Shown here: positions 31,912 through 41,499 of the stretch, in pieces | Numbering within the stretch: the first letter of the stretch is position 1 | Layout: every line of letters begins with the position of its first letter | From: CAYPHJ01 sp964410485 | GTDB lineage: Bacteria; Desulfobacterota; Binatia; UBA9968 | Direction of reading: 5' to 3' | Assembly (NCBI GenBank): GCA_964410485.1 | Contig: CAYPHJ010000004.1 | Span: 26,538 to 90,537 of the forward strand | DNA: 64,000 bases | Position numbers and translations under genes: made by a program | The notes under the pieces: model-generated | Seen by the model: the letters and a program-made list of their open reading frames with translations, nothing else | What the model was told of the DNA's origin: nothing | Database searches by the model: none

Positions 31912-34230
31912 TTAATTCTCCCTTTGACCGGCTTTGAGGCTTGCGACGATCTTATCGGGCTTGATGGGTAACTCTCTTATACGGACACCGCCTAGCGCAT
32001 TAGCAATGGCATTGCCGATGGCCGGCGCCACCGGCGGCAACGCCGCTTCCCCGACCCCCTTCGCACCGAAGGGACCTTCTGGGTGGGGCGTTTCCACTAT
32101 AATGGAATGAAACTCCAGCGGATGATCTTCCATCGACGGAAGCATGTATTCTAAAAAACTGCTGTTTATCGGTTGGCCATTGTCATAGACCATTTGTTCA
32201 AAAAGAGCCGAGCCCATGCCGGACAGCATTGACCCCTCGTTCTGCAATCCACATTGTCTGGGATGAATTGCTTTGCCGGCGTCCACCGCCGTCACGATGC
32301 GCAGAACTCGCACCTTGCCGGTTTCGGTATCGACCTCCACTTCAGCGCCGCAAGCGGAAAAGAACCAGAATGCCGCCGCTTTTCCCTTTCCTGTCTTGGG
32401 ATTCAAGCCCCCTTCCGTCTTAAAACAATAGCCGCCGAACATACTGCCGACGGTGGACCCGAAGCGTGCTTTAAAAACCTCCGTAATGGATAATCGCTTA
32501 CTGGGCACACCGCGAACCCATACGACGCCATCCCTCAACTCCAAATCCTCCATCCGCGCCTCGAGTTTTTTTGCTCCGACATCAAGTAGTTGGTTCCTCA
32601 CCTCGCGTGCGGCTTTCTGTGCCGCTTGTCCCATGCTAAACGTCGTCCGGCTCGAGCTCGTCGATTTATCATAGGGCGTGATATCGGTATCCGGCACGCT
32701 CACAGAAACTTTGTCAAACGGCAACCCCAGCTCATCGCCGACGATCTGCGCGAGGGAGGTCAGCGCCCCCTGTCCCATATCGACACTGCTAGTGAAAAGA
32801 ATAGCCGAGCCATCGGCGTCCAGGCGCACATGGGCCGACGAAGTCGTCGGTGTGGTCGTGCTTTTGATAGCCACGGCAAGCCCTTTTCCGCGGACCGTAT
32901 TCTTTTCGGGTGACGGCGGCGCCTGTTCTTCGTTCTCCTGCCAGCCGATCGCTGCCGCAGTACGCTTCAAGCACTCTGTGATGCCAACGGAAACCAGTTT
33001 TTCGCCGGTTACGAACACATCACCCTCCTTGACGAGATGCTTCAAACGCAAGGCTAAAGGATCAATGCCGAGTCGACGCGCGATGTCGTCCATCTCGGAT
33101 TCGTGGGCCCAACATACATGAGACACCCCGACACCGCGATACGGACCGGTGGGCGGCAGATTGGTGTAGACCGAGTAAGTCGACAAGCTTCGATTGGGAA
33201 TATTGTAGGGACCGCTCGAAACGTAACAACCGGTCTTGGCGTTGACCGGTCCGTTCAGCGCGTAAGCGCCGACTTCATAGAATACATCAACTTTTCGAGC
33301 AACGATGGTGCCGTCCCGCTTCGCCCCGGTCTTGATTTTCACCACTGCGCCATACCGCCTGCCGGTGAGAAACACTTCATCCCTTGTCAACACCCATTGG
33401 ACCGGACGCCGCGCTTTGCGTGAGAGAAGCGCAAGCGCGGGTTCGAGCCTTGCGTGGGTCTTGCCGCCGTAACCGCCTCCCAGAGGCGGCACAATGACCC
33501 TGACCTGGTTTTCCGGCAACTTGAAAATGTGAGCCAATTGCTCCTGCACCCCTGAGGGATTCTGGGTAGCGGAATGAAGCACCAGTTTACCGCTCGGCTC
33601 CCAATACGCAGTGGCGGCGTGAGGCTCAATGTGACCGTGCTGTACCGGCGGCAGCATGTAAGTATTCTCAAAGATCTCCTCGACTTCCTGAAAGCCGTTT
33701 TCGATGTTGCCGTCTTCAACGTGGAAGACGCTGCAAACATTTCCCCCCAGCGCAAAATTAAACTCGTCACGGTGCACCCCCGCACTCGTTTCCTTCCGCT
33801 CCGCATGCAACACCGGCGCATCGGGTCTGACCGCTTCGAGTAGATCGAACACCGCCGGCAACTCTTCATAAGCGACTTCGATCAAATCCAATGCCTCTTC
33901 GGCAATGTCCCGACTTTCCGCGGCAATCAGGGCTACGACTTCGCCAACGTAGCGAACACGTTCCACGGCCAGAACCGGTTGATCGTCGACTACAGGTCCG
34001 AAATAGAAATTCAAACCGACTAAGTCCTCGCAAGTAACGACAGCCACAACGCCCGGATATCGTGCCGCCTTGCTAGCGTCCACATGCAAGAGCTTTGCAT
34101 GTGGATACGGGCTCCGAAGGGCTTTGGCATAGAGCATACGCGGCATCACGAGATCCGGCGCATAGTTAATAGCCCCGGTGACCTTGGCCAACCCGCCTAC
34201 CATCGTTACATCTGTACCGACCAGCGCCAT
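31912..34230 (-). CDS. Molybdenum hydroxylase large (Mo-cofactor) subunit
   Basis: The 772-residue catalytic subunit of the xanthine dehydrogenase/aldehyde oxidase/CoxL family. Landmarks: GKxxYAxD-like start (KVTGAINYAPDLVMP), GGGYGGK near 251, GPYRGVGV near 362, DMGQGALT, and KGVGEAALPP with the catalytic Glu at 728. The AYxCSFR active-site loop of aerobic CO dehydrogenase is absent, so this is not a form I CO dehydrogenase. The substrate is probably an aldehyde or N-heteroaromatic compound. It is flanked by FAD and 2Fe-2S genes in the order M-L-S. Confidence 0.95.
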   Translation of the reverse strand: MALVGTDVTMVGGLAKVTGAINYAPDLVMPRMLYAKALRSPYPHAKLLHVDASKAARYPGVVAVVTCEDLVGLNFYFGPVVDDQPVLAVERVRYVGEVVALIAAESRDIAEEALDLIEVAYEELPAVFDLLEAVRPDAPVLHAERKETSAGVHRDEFNFALGGNVCSVFHVEDGNIENGFQEVEEIFENTYMLPPVQHGHIEPHAATAYWEPSGKLVLHSATQNPSGVQEQLAHIFKLPENQVRVIVPPLGGGYGGKTHARLEPALALLSRKARRPVQWVLTRDEVFLTGRRYGAVVKIKTGAKRDGTIVARKVDVFYEVGAYALNGPVNAKTGCYVSSGPYNIPNRSLSTYSVYTNLPPTGPYRGVGVSHVCWAHESEMDDIARRLGIDPLALRLKHLVKEGDVFVTGEKLVSVGITECLKRTAAAIGWQENEEQAPPSPEKNTVRGKGLAVAIKSTTTPTTSSAHVRLDADGSAILFTSSVDMGQGALTSLAQIVGDELGLPFDKVSVSVPDTDITPYDKSTSSSRTTFSMGQAAQKAAREVRNQLLDVGAKKLEARMEDLELRDGVVWVRGVPSKRLSITEVFKARFGSTVGSMFGGYCFKTEGGLNPKTGKGKAAAFWFFSACGAEVEVDTETGKVRVLRIVTAVDAGKAIHPRQCGLQNEGSMLSGMGSALFEQMVYDNGQPINSSFLEYMLPSMEDHPLEFHSIIVETPHPEGPFGAKGVGEAALPPVAPAIGNAIANALGGVRIRELPIKPDKIVASLKAGQREN

Positions 34231-34241
34231 CTTTTACCCTC

Positions 34242-35093
34242 TTAAGCCTGCGCCGCCGCGCGCAATGCTCGGCTGACCAACACACGGACCAGGTGCCGCT
34301 TGTAATCAGCCGTTGCGCGCAAATCGTCAATCGGATCGACACTGCCGCTGGCATCGACGGCGATACGTTGAATCAACTCATCGGAAAACCTCGCTCCACG
34401 CGCCATCGACTCGCTCGTATGCACGCGGATCGGTTTCGGCGATACCGCCCCGACCACCAGACGAAGTTCAGCACAAAGGTTATTTTCCATCTTTGTTAAT
34501 ACAGCAATGCCAGCACATGGCCGCTCTTCCGAAGAGCCGGTGGTGAACTTGACGTAAGTGCCACGAAGATGGTCGGACGGCGGAACGATCAACGCCGAAA
34601 TCAGCTCGCTCGGCTCCAAAGCCGTCTCGTAACTGCCCCTCAAGAATTCGGACAATTTCATCTGCCGTGTTCCCGCAGGGCTCACAAGCTCTACACTAGC
34701 ATCCAACGCCACCAAAACAGTAGCCGGGTCCGATTGATGATCGGCATGTGCCAGATTGCCACCTATGGTCGCCATGTTGCGAATACGGATATTGGCGACC
34801 ACATGACAAGCCTCGGCGAGCACAGCACAGTGTTGCCGTACCAACGGCGAGGCTTCGACGTCGTAGATGGCTGCGAGCGCGCCGATACGGAGCCCTTTTT
34901 TAACGTCGAAGCTGATATCACCGGCGGTTTTGATCTTATTTAGATTGATGAGGTGTTTGGGAATGAAGATGCCATTTTTGATCAAGGTCAACAGCGCAGT
35001 GCCGCCGGCGATGACCTTGGCTTCACGGTTGTGGTTCAGAAGCGCGGCGGCCTCCTCGAGCGTGCTTGGTTCTGCTAACTCAAAACGTCGCAT
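34242..35093 (-). CDS. Molybdenum hydroxylase FAD subunit (CoxM-like)
   Basis: The protein has 283 residues from the ATG at 35093; a TTG at 35111 is an alternative. FAD motifs AGGTALLTLIKNG near 31 and ATIGGNLAHADHQSDPA near 105 are typical, followed by the C-terminal CO-dehydrogenase flavoprotein domain. It passes electrons onward from the 2Fe-2S subunit. First gene of the operon, 11 bp before the large subunit. Confidence 0.94.
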   Translation of the reverse strand: MRRFELAEPSTLEEAAALLNHNREAKVIAGGTALLTLIKNGIFIPKHLINLNKIKTAGDISFDVKKGLRIGALAAIYDVEASPLVRQHCAVLAEACHVVANIRIRNMATIGGNLAHADHQSDPATVLVALDASVELVSPAGTRQMKLSEFLRGSYETALEPSELISALIVPPSDHLRGTYVKFTTGSSEERPCAGIAVLTKMENNLCAELRLVVGAVSPKPIRVHTSESMARGARFSDELIQRIAVDASGSVDPIDDLRATADYKRHLVRVLVSRALRAAAQA

Positions 35094-35277
35094 GCCATTT
35101 TTCCACAACAATCCCTTCGAAATATTTCATCGCCGAATAACACGCGAGAAACCTTTCGCAAAATCGTTTGCTTCTTATCACACAACCCAAACCTGTCAAG
35201 ACGTGTGTTGACGCGGCGTGCAACCAGGTGTTATGAAATCGCTTCCGAATCGAAGAATCAAGACGAAAGACCCATCC

Positions 35278-36306
35278 ATGCTAAAGATCGATGCCGATGC
35301 ACATGTTTTGGAAACCGAACAAACGTGGGAGTACATGGAAGGGAGCGACCGCAAGTTTCGCCCTCAGGTCGTCTCCACCAGCGGCGGCCCGCCGAATGAT
35401 GAGTACTGGCTGGTGGATGGTACGCTCCGTCTGAAGTCTCGTAATGTCGGCAAAAACACTCCCGTCGCCTCAAGAGAGTTGCGTGACGCCGCTTCGCGTT
35501 TAAGACATATGGACGAACTCGGCGTTGATATCCAGGTTATTTTCCCAACGATATTCATTATTCCTCTCACGGCACGCCCCGAAATCGAGCTGGCTTTATG
35601 CCGCAGTTACAACCGCTGGATGGCCGATATCTGGAAACAAGCCAAAGACCGCCTGCGCTGGGCTGCCGTTTTGCCGCTCTTCAGCATGGACAAAGTGTTT
35701 GACGAAGCAAGGTTTGCGAAAGAAAACGGTGCCTGCGGCATTTTTATGCGCGGCTCGGAGTGCGAAAAGCTTTTAAGCGACAGTTATTTCTTCCCCCTCT
35801 TCGATCTCGCCAGCCGTTTGGACTTGGCCATTTGCATTCACTCGGGCACCGGTAGCTCCGCCCTATACGATTATTTCAGATACGAAACCATCGGCTTTTC
35901 GAAATTCAAGTTGGTAATCGTTGGCGCGTTCCACAACATGATCATGGATGGGATTCCGGATCGGTTTCCGAAGCTCAGAGTTGCTTTTCTCGAAGCCAGC
36001 TCCCAGTGGCTCCCCTACGTGGCGACAGATCTGGTCAAGCGCTACAGACTTCAAGGCCGAGAACTCAATACGAAAGAGCTGCTAAGGCAAAATCGATTCT
36101 ACGTCGGTTGCGAGTCGAGTGACGATCTTCCGTACATCATTCAATTCGTCGGCGGGGACAACTTGGTTGTCGGCACTGATTATGGCCATGCAGACAGTGC
36201 GACAGAACTCGGTGCTCTCGATGGTGTTTTGCAAAATTCGAGGTTGAACTCATCCGTCACAAGCAAAATCGTCGGCGAGAATGCCAAAGTGCTCTACGGT
36301 CTGTGA
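35278..36306 (+). CDS. Amidohydrolase-2 family metal-dependent hydrolase
   Basis: The protein has 342 residues from the ATG at 35278 (MLKIDADAHVLE). The D-A-D-x-H metal motif opens the barrel; LRHMDELGVDIQVIFPT, AICIHSGTG and VVGTDYGHADSATE (late His/Asp) follow as in PF04909 enzymes such as ACMSD and gamma-resorcylate decarboxylases. Hydrolysis or decarboxylation of an aromatic or lactone-like substrate is likely; the precise reaction is not readable. A paralogue lies at 45858-46943. It is divergent from the molybdenum hydroxylase and followed by an epimerase. Confidence 0.9.
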   Translation: MLKIDADAHVLETEQTWEYMEGSDRKFRPQVVSTSGGPPNDEYWLVDGTLRLKSRNVGKNTPVASRELRDAASRLRHMDELGVDIQVIFPTIFIIPLTARPEIELALCRSYNRWMADIWKQAKDRLRWAAVLPLFSMDKVFDEARFAKENGACGIFMRGSECEKLLSDSYFFPLFDLASRLDLAICIHSGTGSSALYDYFRYETIGFSKFKLVIVGAFHNMIMDGIPDRFPKLRVAFLEASSQWLPYVATDLVKRYRLQGRELNTKELLRQNRFYVGCESSDDLPYIIQFVGGDNLVVGTDYGHADSATELGALDGVLQNSRLNSSVTSKIVGENAKVLYGL

Positions 36307-36382
36307 TGTCTGTGATTGAAGAAGCGGGAACTCCGCGTAACCGGGTGAGTGAGATATATTGTCTTGTTTCGGAGAGTTTTGA

Positions 36383-37216
36383 GTGAAACTTCTTCTCACT
36401 GGCGGACTCGGGAAAGTCGGCCAATGGATCGTTCGCGAATTGCTAAATCGCGGCTCTTACGAATTGACGGTATTCGACCGCACTCCTGGACCGGAGCGTG
36501 ACCCAGTTAAGTATCTAGTTGGAGATATCCAGGACCTCGGCCAAGTCATAGAGGCCATGTCCTATGCCGAAGCCGTAATTCACCTCGCGGCAATTCATAA
36601 TCCGAACATCGCGACGACGAGCGTGACCTATCAAACCAATGTCATCGGCACGTTCAACGTCCATCATGCTGCCTTTCGCCTTGGCGTCAAGCGGGTTGTA
36701 TCCGCAAGCAGCAATGCCGTCGTAGGCTGGAGCTACGGCGAAGGCTTCATGCCTGATTATCTTCCAATCGACGAGGATCATCCGTTGCGACCTCAAGACG
36801 TTTACGGTCTTTCCAAAGAGATCGGTGAAACCATCGGACGTTCATACGCTCACAAAGGTTTAGAAACCGTGATGCTGCGGCCAAGTGGTGTGGTGACTCC
36901 AGACGAGCTAGAACAAATGAGAAAAGACGGTGGCCGGCGGCCAACGGGCTTCCATGCCTACAGTTACGTTGATGCGCGCGATTTAGCCGTTGCTTTTCGG
37001 CTATCAATTGAACGCCCCATTCCAGGCGGTACTATCTTCTTCGTTGTCGCGGACGATAGCACCGTGGCCGAACCGCTTTGTGACCTCTATCCGCGCCTGA
37101 TGCCAGGCATCGGCGACAAAGCCCGTGCTCTCACGGGCGGCCAGGGATCGTACTCCAATGCCCGAGCAAGGACATTGCTCGGCTGGCAGCCGGTTCATTC
37201 TTGGCGCCGTCGATGA
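36383..37216 (+). CDS. NAD-dependent epimerase/dehydratase family protein
   Basis: The 277-residue extended short-chain dehydrogenase starts at GTG. It shows the Rossmann motif LTGGLGKVGQWIVREL, DIQDL, the VIHLAAIHNPN segment, and the active-site SSNAVVGWS...YGLSKEIGE (Tyr-x3-Lys). The C-terminal ARTLLGWQPVHSW end is typical. It lies 76 bp after the amidohydrolase and may share its transcript. The substrate is unknown. Confidence 0.88.
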   Translation: MKLLLTGGLGKVGQWIVRELLNRGSYELTVFDRTPGPERDPVKYLVGDIQDLGQVIEAMSYAEAVIHLAAIHNPNIATTSVTYQTNVIGTFNVHHAAFRLGVKRVVSASSNAVVGWSYGEGFMPDYLPIDEDHPLRPQDVYGLSKEIGETIGRSYAHKGLETVMLRPSGVVTPDELEQMRKDGGRRPTGFHAYSYVDARDLAVAFRLSIERPIPGGTIFFVVADDSTVAEPLCDLYPRLMPGIGDKARALTGGQGSYSNARARTLLGWQPVHSWRRR

Positions 37217-37522
37217 AAGTTGAACAGAGAGACCTGTATGCGTCACATAGATAACGCAAACATGTTTTTAACAAGACAGGATTTCTCTGTGACCGCGCAT
37301 TCGATTGGGATAATCATCCGGTGTGGTTAACATTCAGGTCCAATTAACGGCGCACATAAGAGGGGACTGGTTCAGCAGCATCGCTCATGTGATACGAAGT
37401 CGGTTGTTTTGAAAGCTCCTTTGAATACATTGGCGAAAAATCGCCGGGACATGGGTATCCACGGTTCTGAAAAGACAGCGGGAATGTGATACAAGCGAGA
37501 AGATGAGAAAGGACAAAGAGGA
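37217..37522. other. Intergenic region upstream of a TTT receptor gene
   Basis: AT-rich with no supported gene. AAAGAGGA about 6 nt before the ATG at 37523 serves as the ribosome site of the next gene. Confidence 0.4.
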
Positions 37523-38563
37523 ATGGCTAAACTAATTGTCTCATTTGCGGCAGCAATTTTCTTCATGCAACCTACTCCCAATACCTTTGCGCAATCAGAG
37601 AAGGATGTAGCGGAATTTTACAAAACCAAAAGACTTGTTTTTATAACTGGCTATACCGCTGGAGGTTCGTTTGATCTCATCACAAGGTTGGTAGTTCGCC
37701 ACATAACAAAATACATACCCGGTCATCCTATTGGTGTTGTTCAGAACATGCCGGGTGCGGGAGGTTTGATTGCCACTAACCATGTATACAACAGGGCCCC
37801 GAGAGATGGGACAGTCATACTCAATCTGGATGGAGGCCTAGTTAGGTTGCAAGCGCTGGGTGCCAAAGGAATTGAATTTGATGCTAAAAAATTCAGTTGG
37901 CTTTCATCGCCGGGACCAGACTTGCGCGTTTGTTGGGTGGTAAAGGCAAGTGGCTGGAGCAGTTTAGCGGAAGCGGTGAATTCAACCAAACCGCTTGTAA
38001 TCGGTGGACTCACGCCCGGTTCGGCTCCCTCGGATACTCCTAGAATTCTGAAAGCTGCTCTTCAGCTGAACTTGCAACTCGTAGAAGGTTACAAAGGGGG
38101 CGCAGATATAGCGGTCGCTGCTCAACGGCGGGAACTTGACGGCGGATGTTTTACATATGCGTCGACGAGACACGCCTTTTCCGCGGAACTTAAGTCCGGA
38201 GAAATCAGACTTATCGGGCAAGTTTCTGAAAAACCGTGGCCTGGTCTGGAAGAAGTTCCGATGGCGCTAGAGTTGAGCAAGACAGAAAAGGCCAAAAGAT
38301 TGATCCGCGTCGGTATAATCGGACCTAACGACATTAATAGATTATTTACACTTCCGCCCGAGGTTCCGGTGGAGCGCGTTCAGGCGCTGCGCAGAGCATT
38401 CGATGCTACGTTAAACGACCCGCAGTTTAGCCAGGACATGGATAGGGCCGGGGTGTACTTCAGGCCCGTCTCCGTAAAGCGCATTGAGGAAGTCGCTTCG
38501 GACTTATTAGACATGCCGGCTAAGGAAAAGGAGGAAATCAAAGAGATCTTAGCCATTAAGTGA
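37523..38563 (+). CDS. Tripartite tricarboxylate transporter substrate-binding protein (TctC/Bug family)
   Basis: The 346-residue periplasmic receptor has a signal peptide (cleavage near NTFAQ) and the Bug-fold landmarks: ITGYTAGGSFDLITRLVVRH, VVQNMPGAGGLIATNHVYN, and a C-terminal RRAFDATLNDPQF segment. These proteins bind small carboxylates or related organics for the TctA/TctB membrane pair, which is absent here. Base composition is AT-richer than the flanking genes, suggesting separate origin. Confidence 0.92.
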   Translation: MAKLIVSFAAAIFFMQPTPNTFAQSEKDVAEFYKTKRLVFITGYTAGGSFDLITRLVVRHITKYIPGHPIGVVQNMPGAGGLIATNHVYNRAPRDGTVILNLDGGLVRLQALGAKGIEFDAKKFSWLSSPGPDLRVCWVVKASGWSSLAEAVNSTKPLVIGGLTPGSAPSDTPRILKAALQLNLQLVEGYKGGADIAVAAQRRELDGGCFTYASTRHAFSAELKSGEIRLIGQVSEKPWPGLEEVPMALELSKTEKAKRLIRVGIIGPNDINRLFTLPPEVPVERVQALRRAFDATLNDPQFSQDMDRAGVYFRPVSVKRIEEVASDLLDMPAKEKEEIKEILAIK

Positions 38564-38734
38564 TAGCCCCTCGCTGGTAGGGGCGATCTCCAGTTCCCCT
38601 TCGCGCAAACGTCGTTGAACGGCTATTTGAGCTGCTGAGTTTGGCCCCAGGCACTGGCAGCCGCGATCTCGTCCTCCACTCGCCGCCTCAGGCGAGCGCG
38701 CTTATCGGCGCCGCGTGCATTGGCTCTTACGAAT

Positions 38735-40186
38735 TTAGGCGCTTACAGTTATTTGCGGTCGTCGCTCGCGCCACTCGGTCGCCTGTTCGTAGGCATGGGC
38801 AGCGCTGAAGATCAGCTCTTCTTGAAACGGGCCGGCAGCGATCTGCAGGCCAATGGGCGTTCCCGATTTTGAAAACCCGCAAGGAACACTTATTGCCGGA
38901 AAGCCAGTCACATTAAAGGGAATCGTTGTAAGGCTATCCGCACCGCCGCGCTCATCCTGAGGCTTGATTCTTCTGCCGTCAATCTCTATCCAGCCTTCTT
39001 CGCATTGTTTGATGGTCGGCGCCGGATAACCAACCGTCGGAAGCGCAAAAAGCTGGACTCTTTGAAGCAGCTGGTGAAACTCTTCGGATATGATCCGTCT
39101 CACACGCTGCGCCATCACATACGCGGAAGCAGGCACCAGGAGCGCGGCGAGGTAGGCGTTACGCACTTGCGGGCTATAGTCCCGTGATCGGGTGCGCAAA
39201 GTGCGATCGTGTGCCGAAGCATTCTCCACTCGGCTGGTGCATACCTTTACGGCCGGGAGGAGGTCCATATGCGCGGTGGTAACTTCTTCGATTTCCATGC
39301 CGAGACTTTTAAAGACTTCGAGAGCGCTACGAAAACTCTCCTTGACTTCGGTGGTAATCACTTCTTCGAAGTAGCCACGCAAGATCCCGATTCGTAAACC
39401 CCGTACGCTCCTCCCGATACTCTGGGAGTACTTCACGACAGGTCGATTGGCGCTCAACGAATCTTTCGGATCCAGCCCGGCCACCGCTTCCAACACGATG
39501 GCCGCATCAAGAACATTCTTGGTCAGAATGCCGGTATGATTGCAGGAGTAGGCGCCCGTACCGGGTACGGTTCCATATTGGCTAATTCTCCCGTAGGTGG
39601 GCTTGACACCGACAATACCGCACATAGAGGCGGGATTGCGCACTGACTGCGCACTATCGGTGCCAATAGATCCGAGGCACAAAGTCGCGGCCACAGCGGC
39701 CGCCGAACCGCCGCTCGAACCCCCTGCAATGCGAGTTAAATCCCAAGGATTGTGCGTCGTTCCGTAGAATGGATTGATCGTCGTGCCGCCAAGCGCCCAC
39801 TCATGCAGGTTGGTCTTGCCGAGGATAATTGCACCGGCCTGCCTGAGCCTTTCCACCACGGTCGCATCGAAACCCGGTATCCACTGATCCAGGATTCTCG
39901 AACCAGCCGTTGTGCGCACGCCTTTGGTTGCGAGATTGTCTTTGATGGAAAAGGGAATGCCGTGAAGCGGTCCACGGTAGCGGCCCTGGGCGATTTCCAT
40001 GTGCGCTTTCTCTGCATCCTGCAGTGCCGTCTCTGCCGTGATCGTAATATAGGCATTCAGGATCGGATTGATGCCGCTGAGACGTTCTAAAAAAAGCTTC
40101 GTTAACTCGAGAGGTGAGATACTGCGGCTTTTGAGTTCTGGCGCGATCTTCGCAATCGTGAGGTTTTCAAGCTCTTGCGCGTTCAT
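38735..40186 (-). CDS. Amidase signature enzyme (GatA/AtzE-like)
   Basis: The 483-residue protein has the Ser-cisSer-Lys triad in place: Lys82 (FSIKDNLATKG), cis-Ser in GGSSGGSAAA near 157, and nucleophile Ser181. The usual T-G-G-S around the nucleophile reads S-A-Q-S (GTDSAQSVRNPAS), an unusual oxyanion-loop variant. Its ATG overlaps the stop of a 58-residue GatC-like gene (ATGA), the arrangement seen for AtzG-AtzE. True GatA is less likely because no gatB is nearby. It is the last gene of a five-gene minus-strand operon with a receptor and a gamma-glutamyltransferase-like enzyme. Confidence 0.9.
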   Translation of the reverse strand: MNAQELENLTIAKIAPELKSRSISPLELTKLFLERLSGINPILNAYITITAETALQDAEKAHMEIAQGRYRGPLHGIPFSIKDNLATKGVRTTAGSRILDQWIPGFDATVVERLRQAGAIILGKTNLHEWALGGTTINPFYGTTHNPWDLTRIAGGSSGGSAAAVAATLCLGSIGTDSAQSVRNPASMCGIVGVKPTYGRISQYGTVPGTGAYSCNHTGILTKNVLDAAIVLEAVAGLDPKDSLSANRPVVKYSQSIGRSVRGLRIGILRGYFEEVITTEVKESFRSALEVFKSLGMEIEEVTTAHMDLLPAVKVCTSRVENASAHDRTLRTRSRDYSPQVRNAYLAALLVPASAYVMAQRVRRIISEEFHQLLQRVQLFALPTVGYPAPTIKQCEEGWIEIDGRRIKPQDERGGADSLTTIPFNVTGFPAISVPCGFSKSGTPIGLQIAAGPFQEELIFSAAHAYEQATEWRERRPQITVSA

Positions 40187-40359
40187 GCCTTTTCGGTCAA
40201 ATCGATCTTGAGCGCCGGAACAACACCTGTGACATCGACCTCGAACAGCTTCTGGAAAAGTTTTTGCGCCGCTTCTGCTTGCGTTGCAATCTGGTCCATC
40301 TCCTCATCGGTAAGGTTCAACCCGTACTCGAGGTTGAGAGTTTCAATTTTCTCTCTCAT
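40183..40359 (-). CDS. GatC-like mini-protein coupled to the amidase
   Basis: The frame encodes 58 residues from the ATG at 40359: a short helix, NLTDEEMDQIATQAEAAQKL, then KLFEVDVTGVVPALKIDLTEKA. The pattern of one amphipathic helix followed by a V-x-G-V-x-P segment matches the front half of GatC, where it clamps onto GatA, and the small AtzG partner of the amidase AtzE. The stop TGA shares bases with the amidase ATG, so the two are translated together. Probably a structural subunit that stabilises the amidase. Confidence 0.75.
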   Translation of the reverse strand: MREKIETLNLEYGLNLTDEEMDQIATQAEAAQKLFQKLFEVDVTGVVPALKIDLTEKA

Positions 40360-40453
40360 GGCGATGTTCTACCAGCGCTACATGCAGGCATTTCGTCAGT
40401 TAAGCGCGGACTACTCATCCGCTGATCTACAGCGCAGCCTAAAGAGGACACCG

Positions 40454-41476
40454 TCATTTGAGAATCTCCCGGAGTTTGCTAACCAGAGCTTTGTCCAATT
40501 TGAAAAACCTTGCCACCGTCTTGCCAACCTCGTCTCCCGACACGGGATTGATGTCCAGCCTGGACTTTTTCGCATCCGCTAGAAACTCCGGATCCCTCAT
40601 TGTGTCCATGAACGCCTTCTGCAACACGGCTATCCGGTCTTTCGGCGTCCCCGGGGGCAAGGAATAGGGCCGGGTAATCGAGTTGGGATCATGAACTGCC
40701 GCTTGGAGCAACAGCCGCGCCTCTTCAGTTTTCGCAAGGCTCAGGGCCAGCGGCACTTTTGGCAGGTCAGGATGCGGTTTCTCCACCAGTTGGGCCACCA
40801 CATTGACATCACCCGCCTCTAACGCCTTGGTCCAAGTGACTTTGATCGACTCCCACTGCCAACAGCCGCCAGCAAGCTCTCCGCCGTCAGCCGCAAGCCG
40901 TATCTCGGCAGTACCCTTGTATCCAAAAACCAGTTGAACGGGCAGGCCCAGCACCTCTTTCAGTACTCGGCTCATGACGAAGGAGGCATCTCCCGGTCCC
41001 ACACCCCCGAGTTTGACCGGCTGCTTCGCCGCCTTCCACTGCTCGAAGTTGGTGATACCGCTCGCCCGGGTCAAAGCGCAAGCTCCTGTGTCTTGCACCG
41101 GCGCACCGAGCCATTCGAACTTTCGGGTGTCGAACTCGATTCCGGAAGTGCCAAGGACCTGGTTCAATATCTGATAGCCGTGAAAGTTACCGATCGTCAG
41201 GCCATCGGGCCTCGCAACTTTAAACATGTGATTGGCGGCGATAAGGCTTCCGGCACCTGGCATGTTTTCGACAATCACCGCAGGGCTGCCGGGAATGTGT
41301 CTGCCTAGGTGCCGGGCTATCGCCCGCGAATAGGTGTCGAATCCGCCGCCGGCAGAATAACCGACAATGATGCGGATCGTTTTTGCGTCGAATGCCGGCT
41401 GTGCCGGGTAGGCATCGGCGCTCAAGAGCGTCAACCACCCGATTGCGGCAGAAACAAGGCACATTCTCTTTGTCAT
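40454..41476 (-). CDS. Tripartite tricarboxylate transporter substrate-binding protein
   Basis: The protein has 340 residues from the ATG at 41476, chosen because AGGAGG lies 7 nt upstream (the ATG at 41482 is too close). A signal peptide ends near DAYPA. Landmarks: VGYSAGGGFDTYSRAIARHL, VIVENMPGAGSLIAANHMF, GGVGPGDASFVMSRVL. Second of three receptors in the window. It lies between the gamma-glutamyltransferase-like gene and the gatC-like/amidase pair, so it probably delivers the substrate those enzymes hydrolyse. Confidence 0.92.
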   Translation of the reverse strand: MTKRMCLVSAAIGWLTLLSADAYPAQPAFDAKTIRIIVGYSAGGGFDTYSRAIARHLGRHIPGSPAVIVENMPGAGSLIAANHMFKVARPDGLTIGNFHGYQILNQVLGTSGIEFDTRKFEWLGAPVQDTGACALTRASGITNFEQWKAAKQPVKLGGVGPGDASFVMSRVLKEVLGLPVQLVFGYKGTAEIRLAADGGELAGGCWQWESIKVTWTKALEAGDVNVVAQLVEKPHPDLPKVPLALSLAKTEEARLLLQAAVHDPNSITRPYSLPPGTPKDRIAVLQKAFMDTMRDPEFLADAKKSRLDINPVSGDEVGKTVARFFKLDKALVSKLREILK

Positions 41477-41499
41477 ATCCATTCCTCCTTAGCCCAAAA

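Noticed and set aside
31912..34230. Aerobic CO dehydrogenase (CoxL form I)
   Set aside because: Operon order M-L-S and subunit sizes fit, but the AYxCSFR active-site loop is replaced by GPYRGVGV, so CO oxidation is not supported.
38735..40359. gatCA of Asp/Glu-tRNA amidotransferase
   Set aside because: No gatB nearby, the GatC-like protein is too short, and the nucleophile region is atypical; a catabolic amidase fits the neighbours better.
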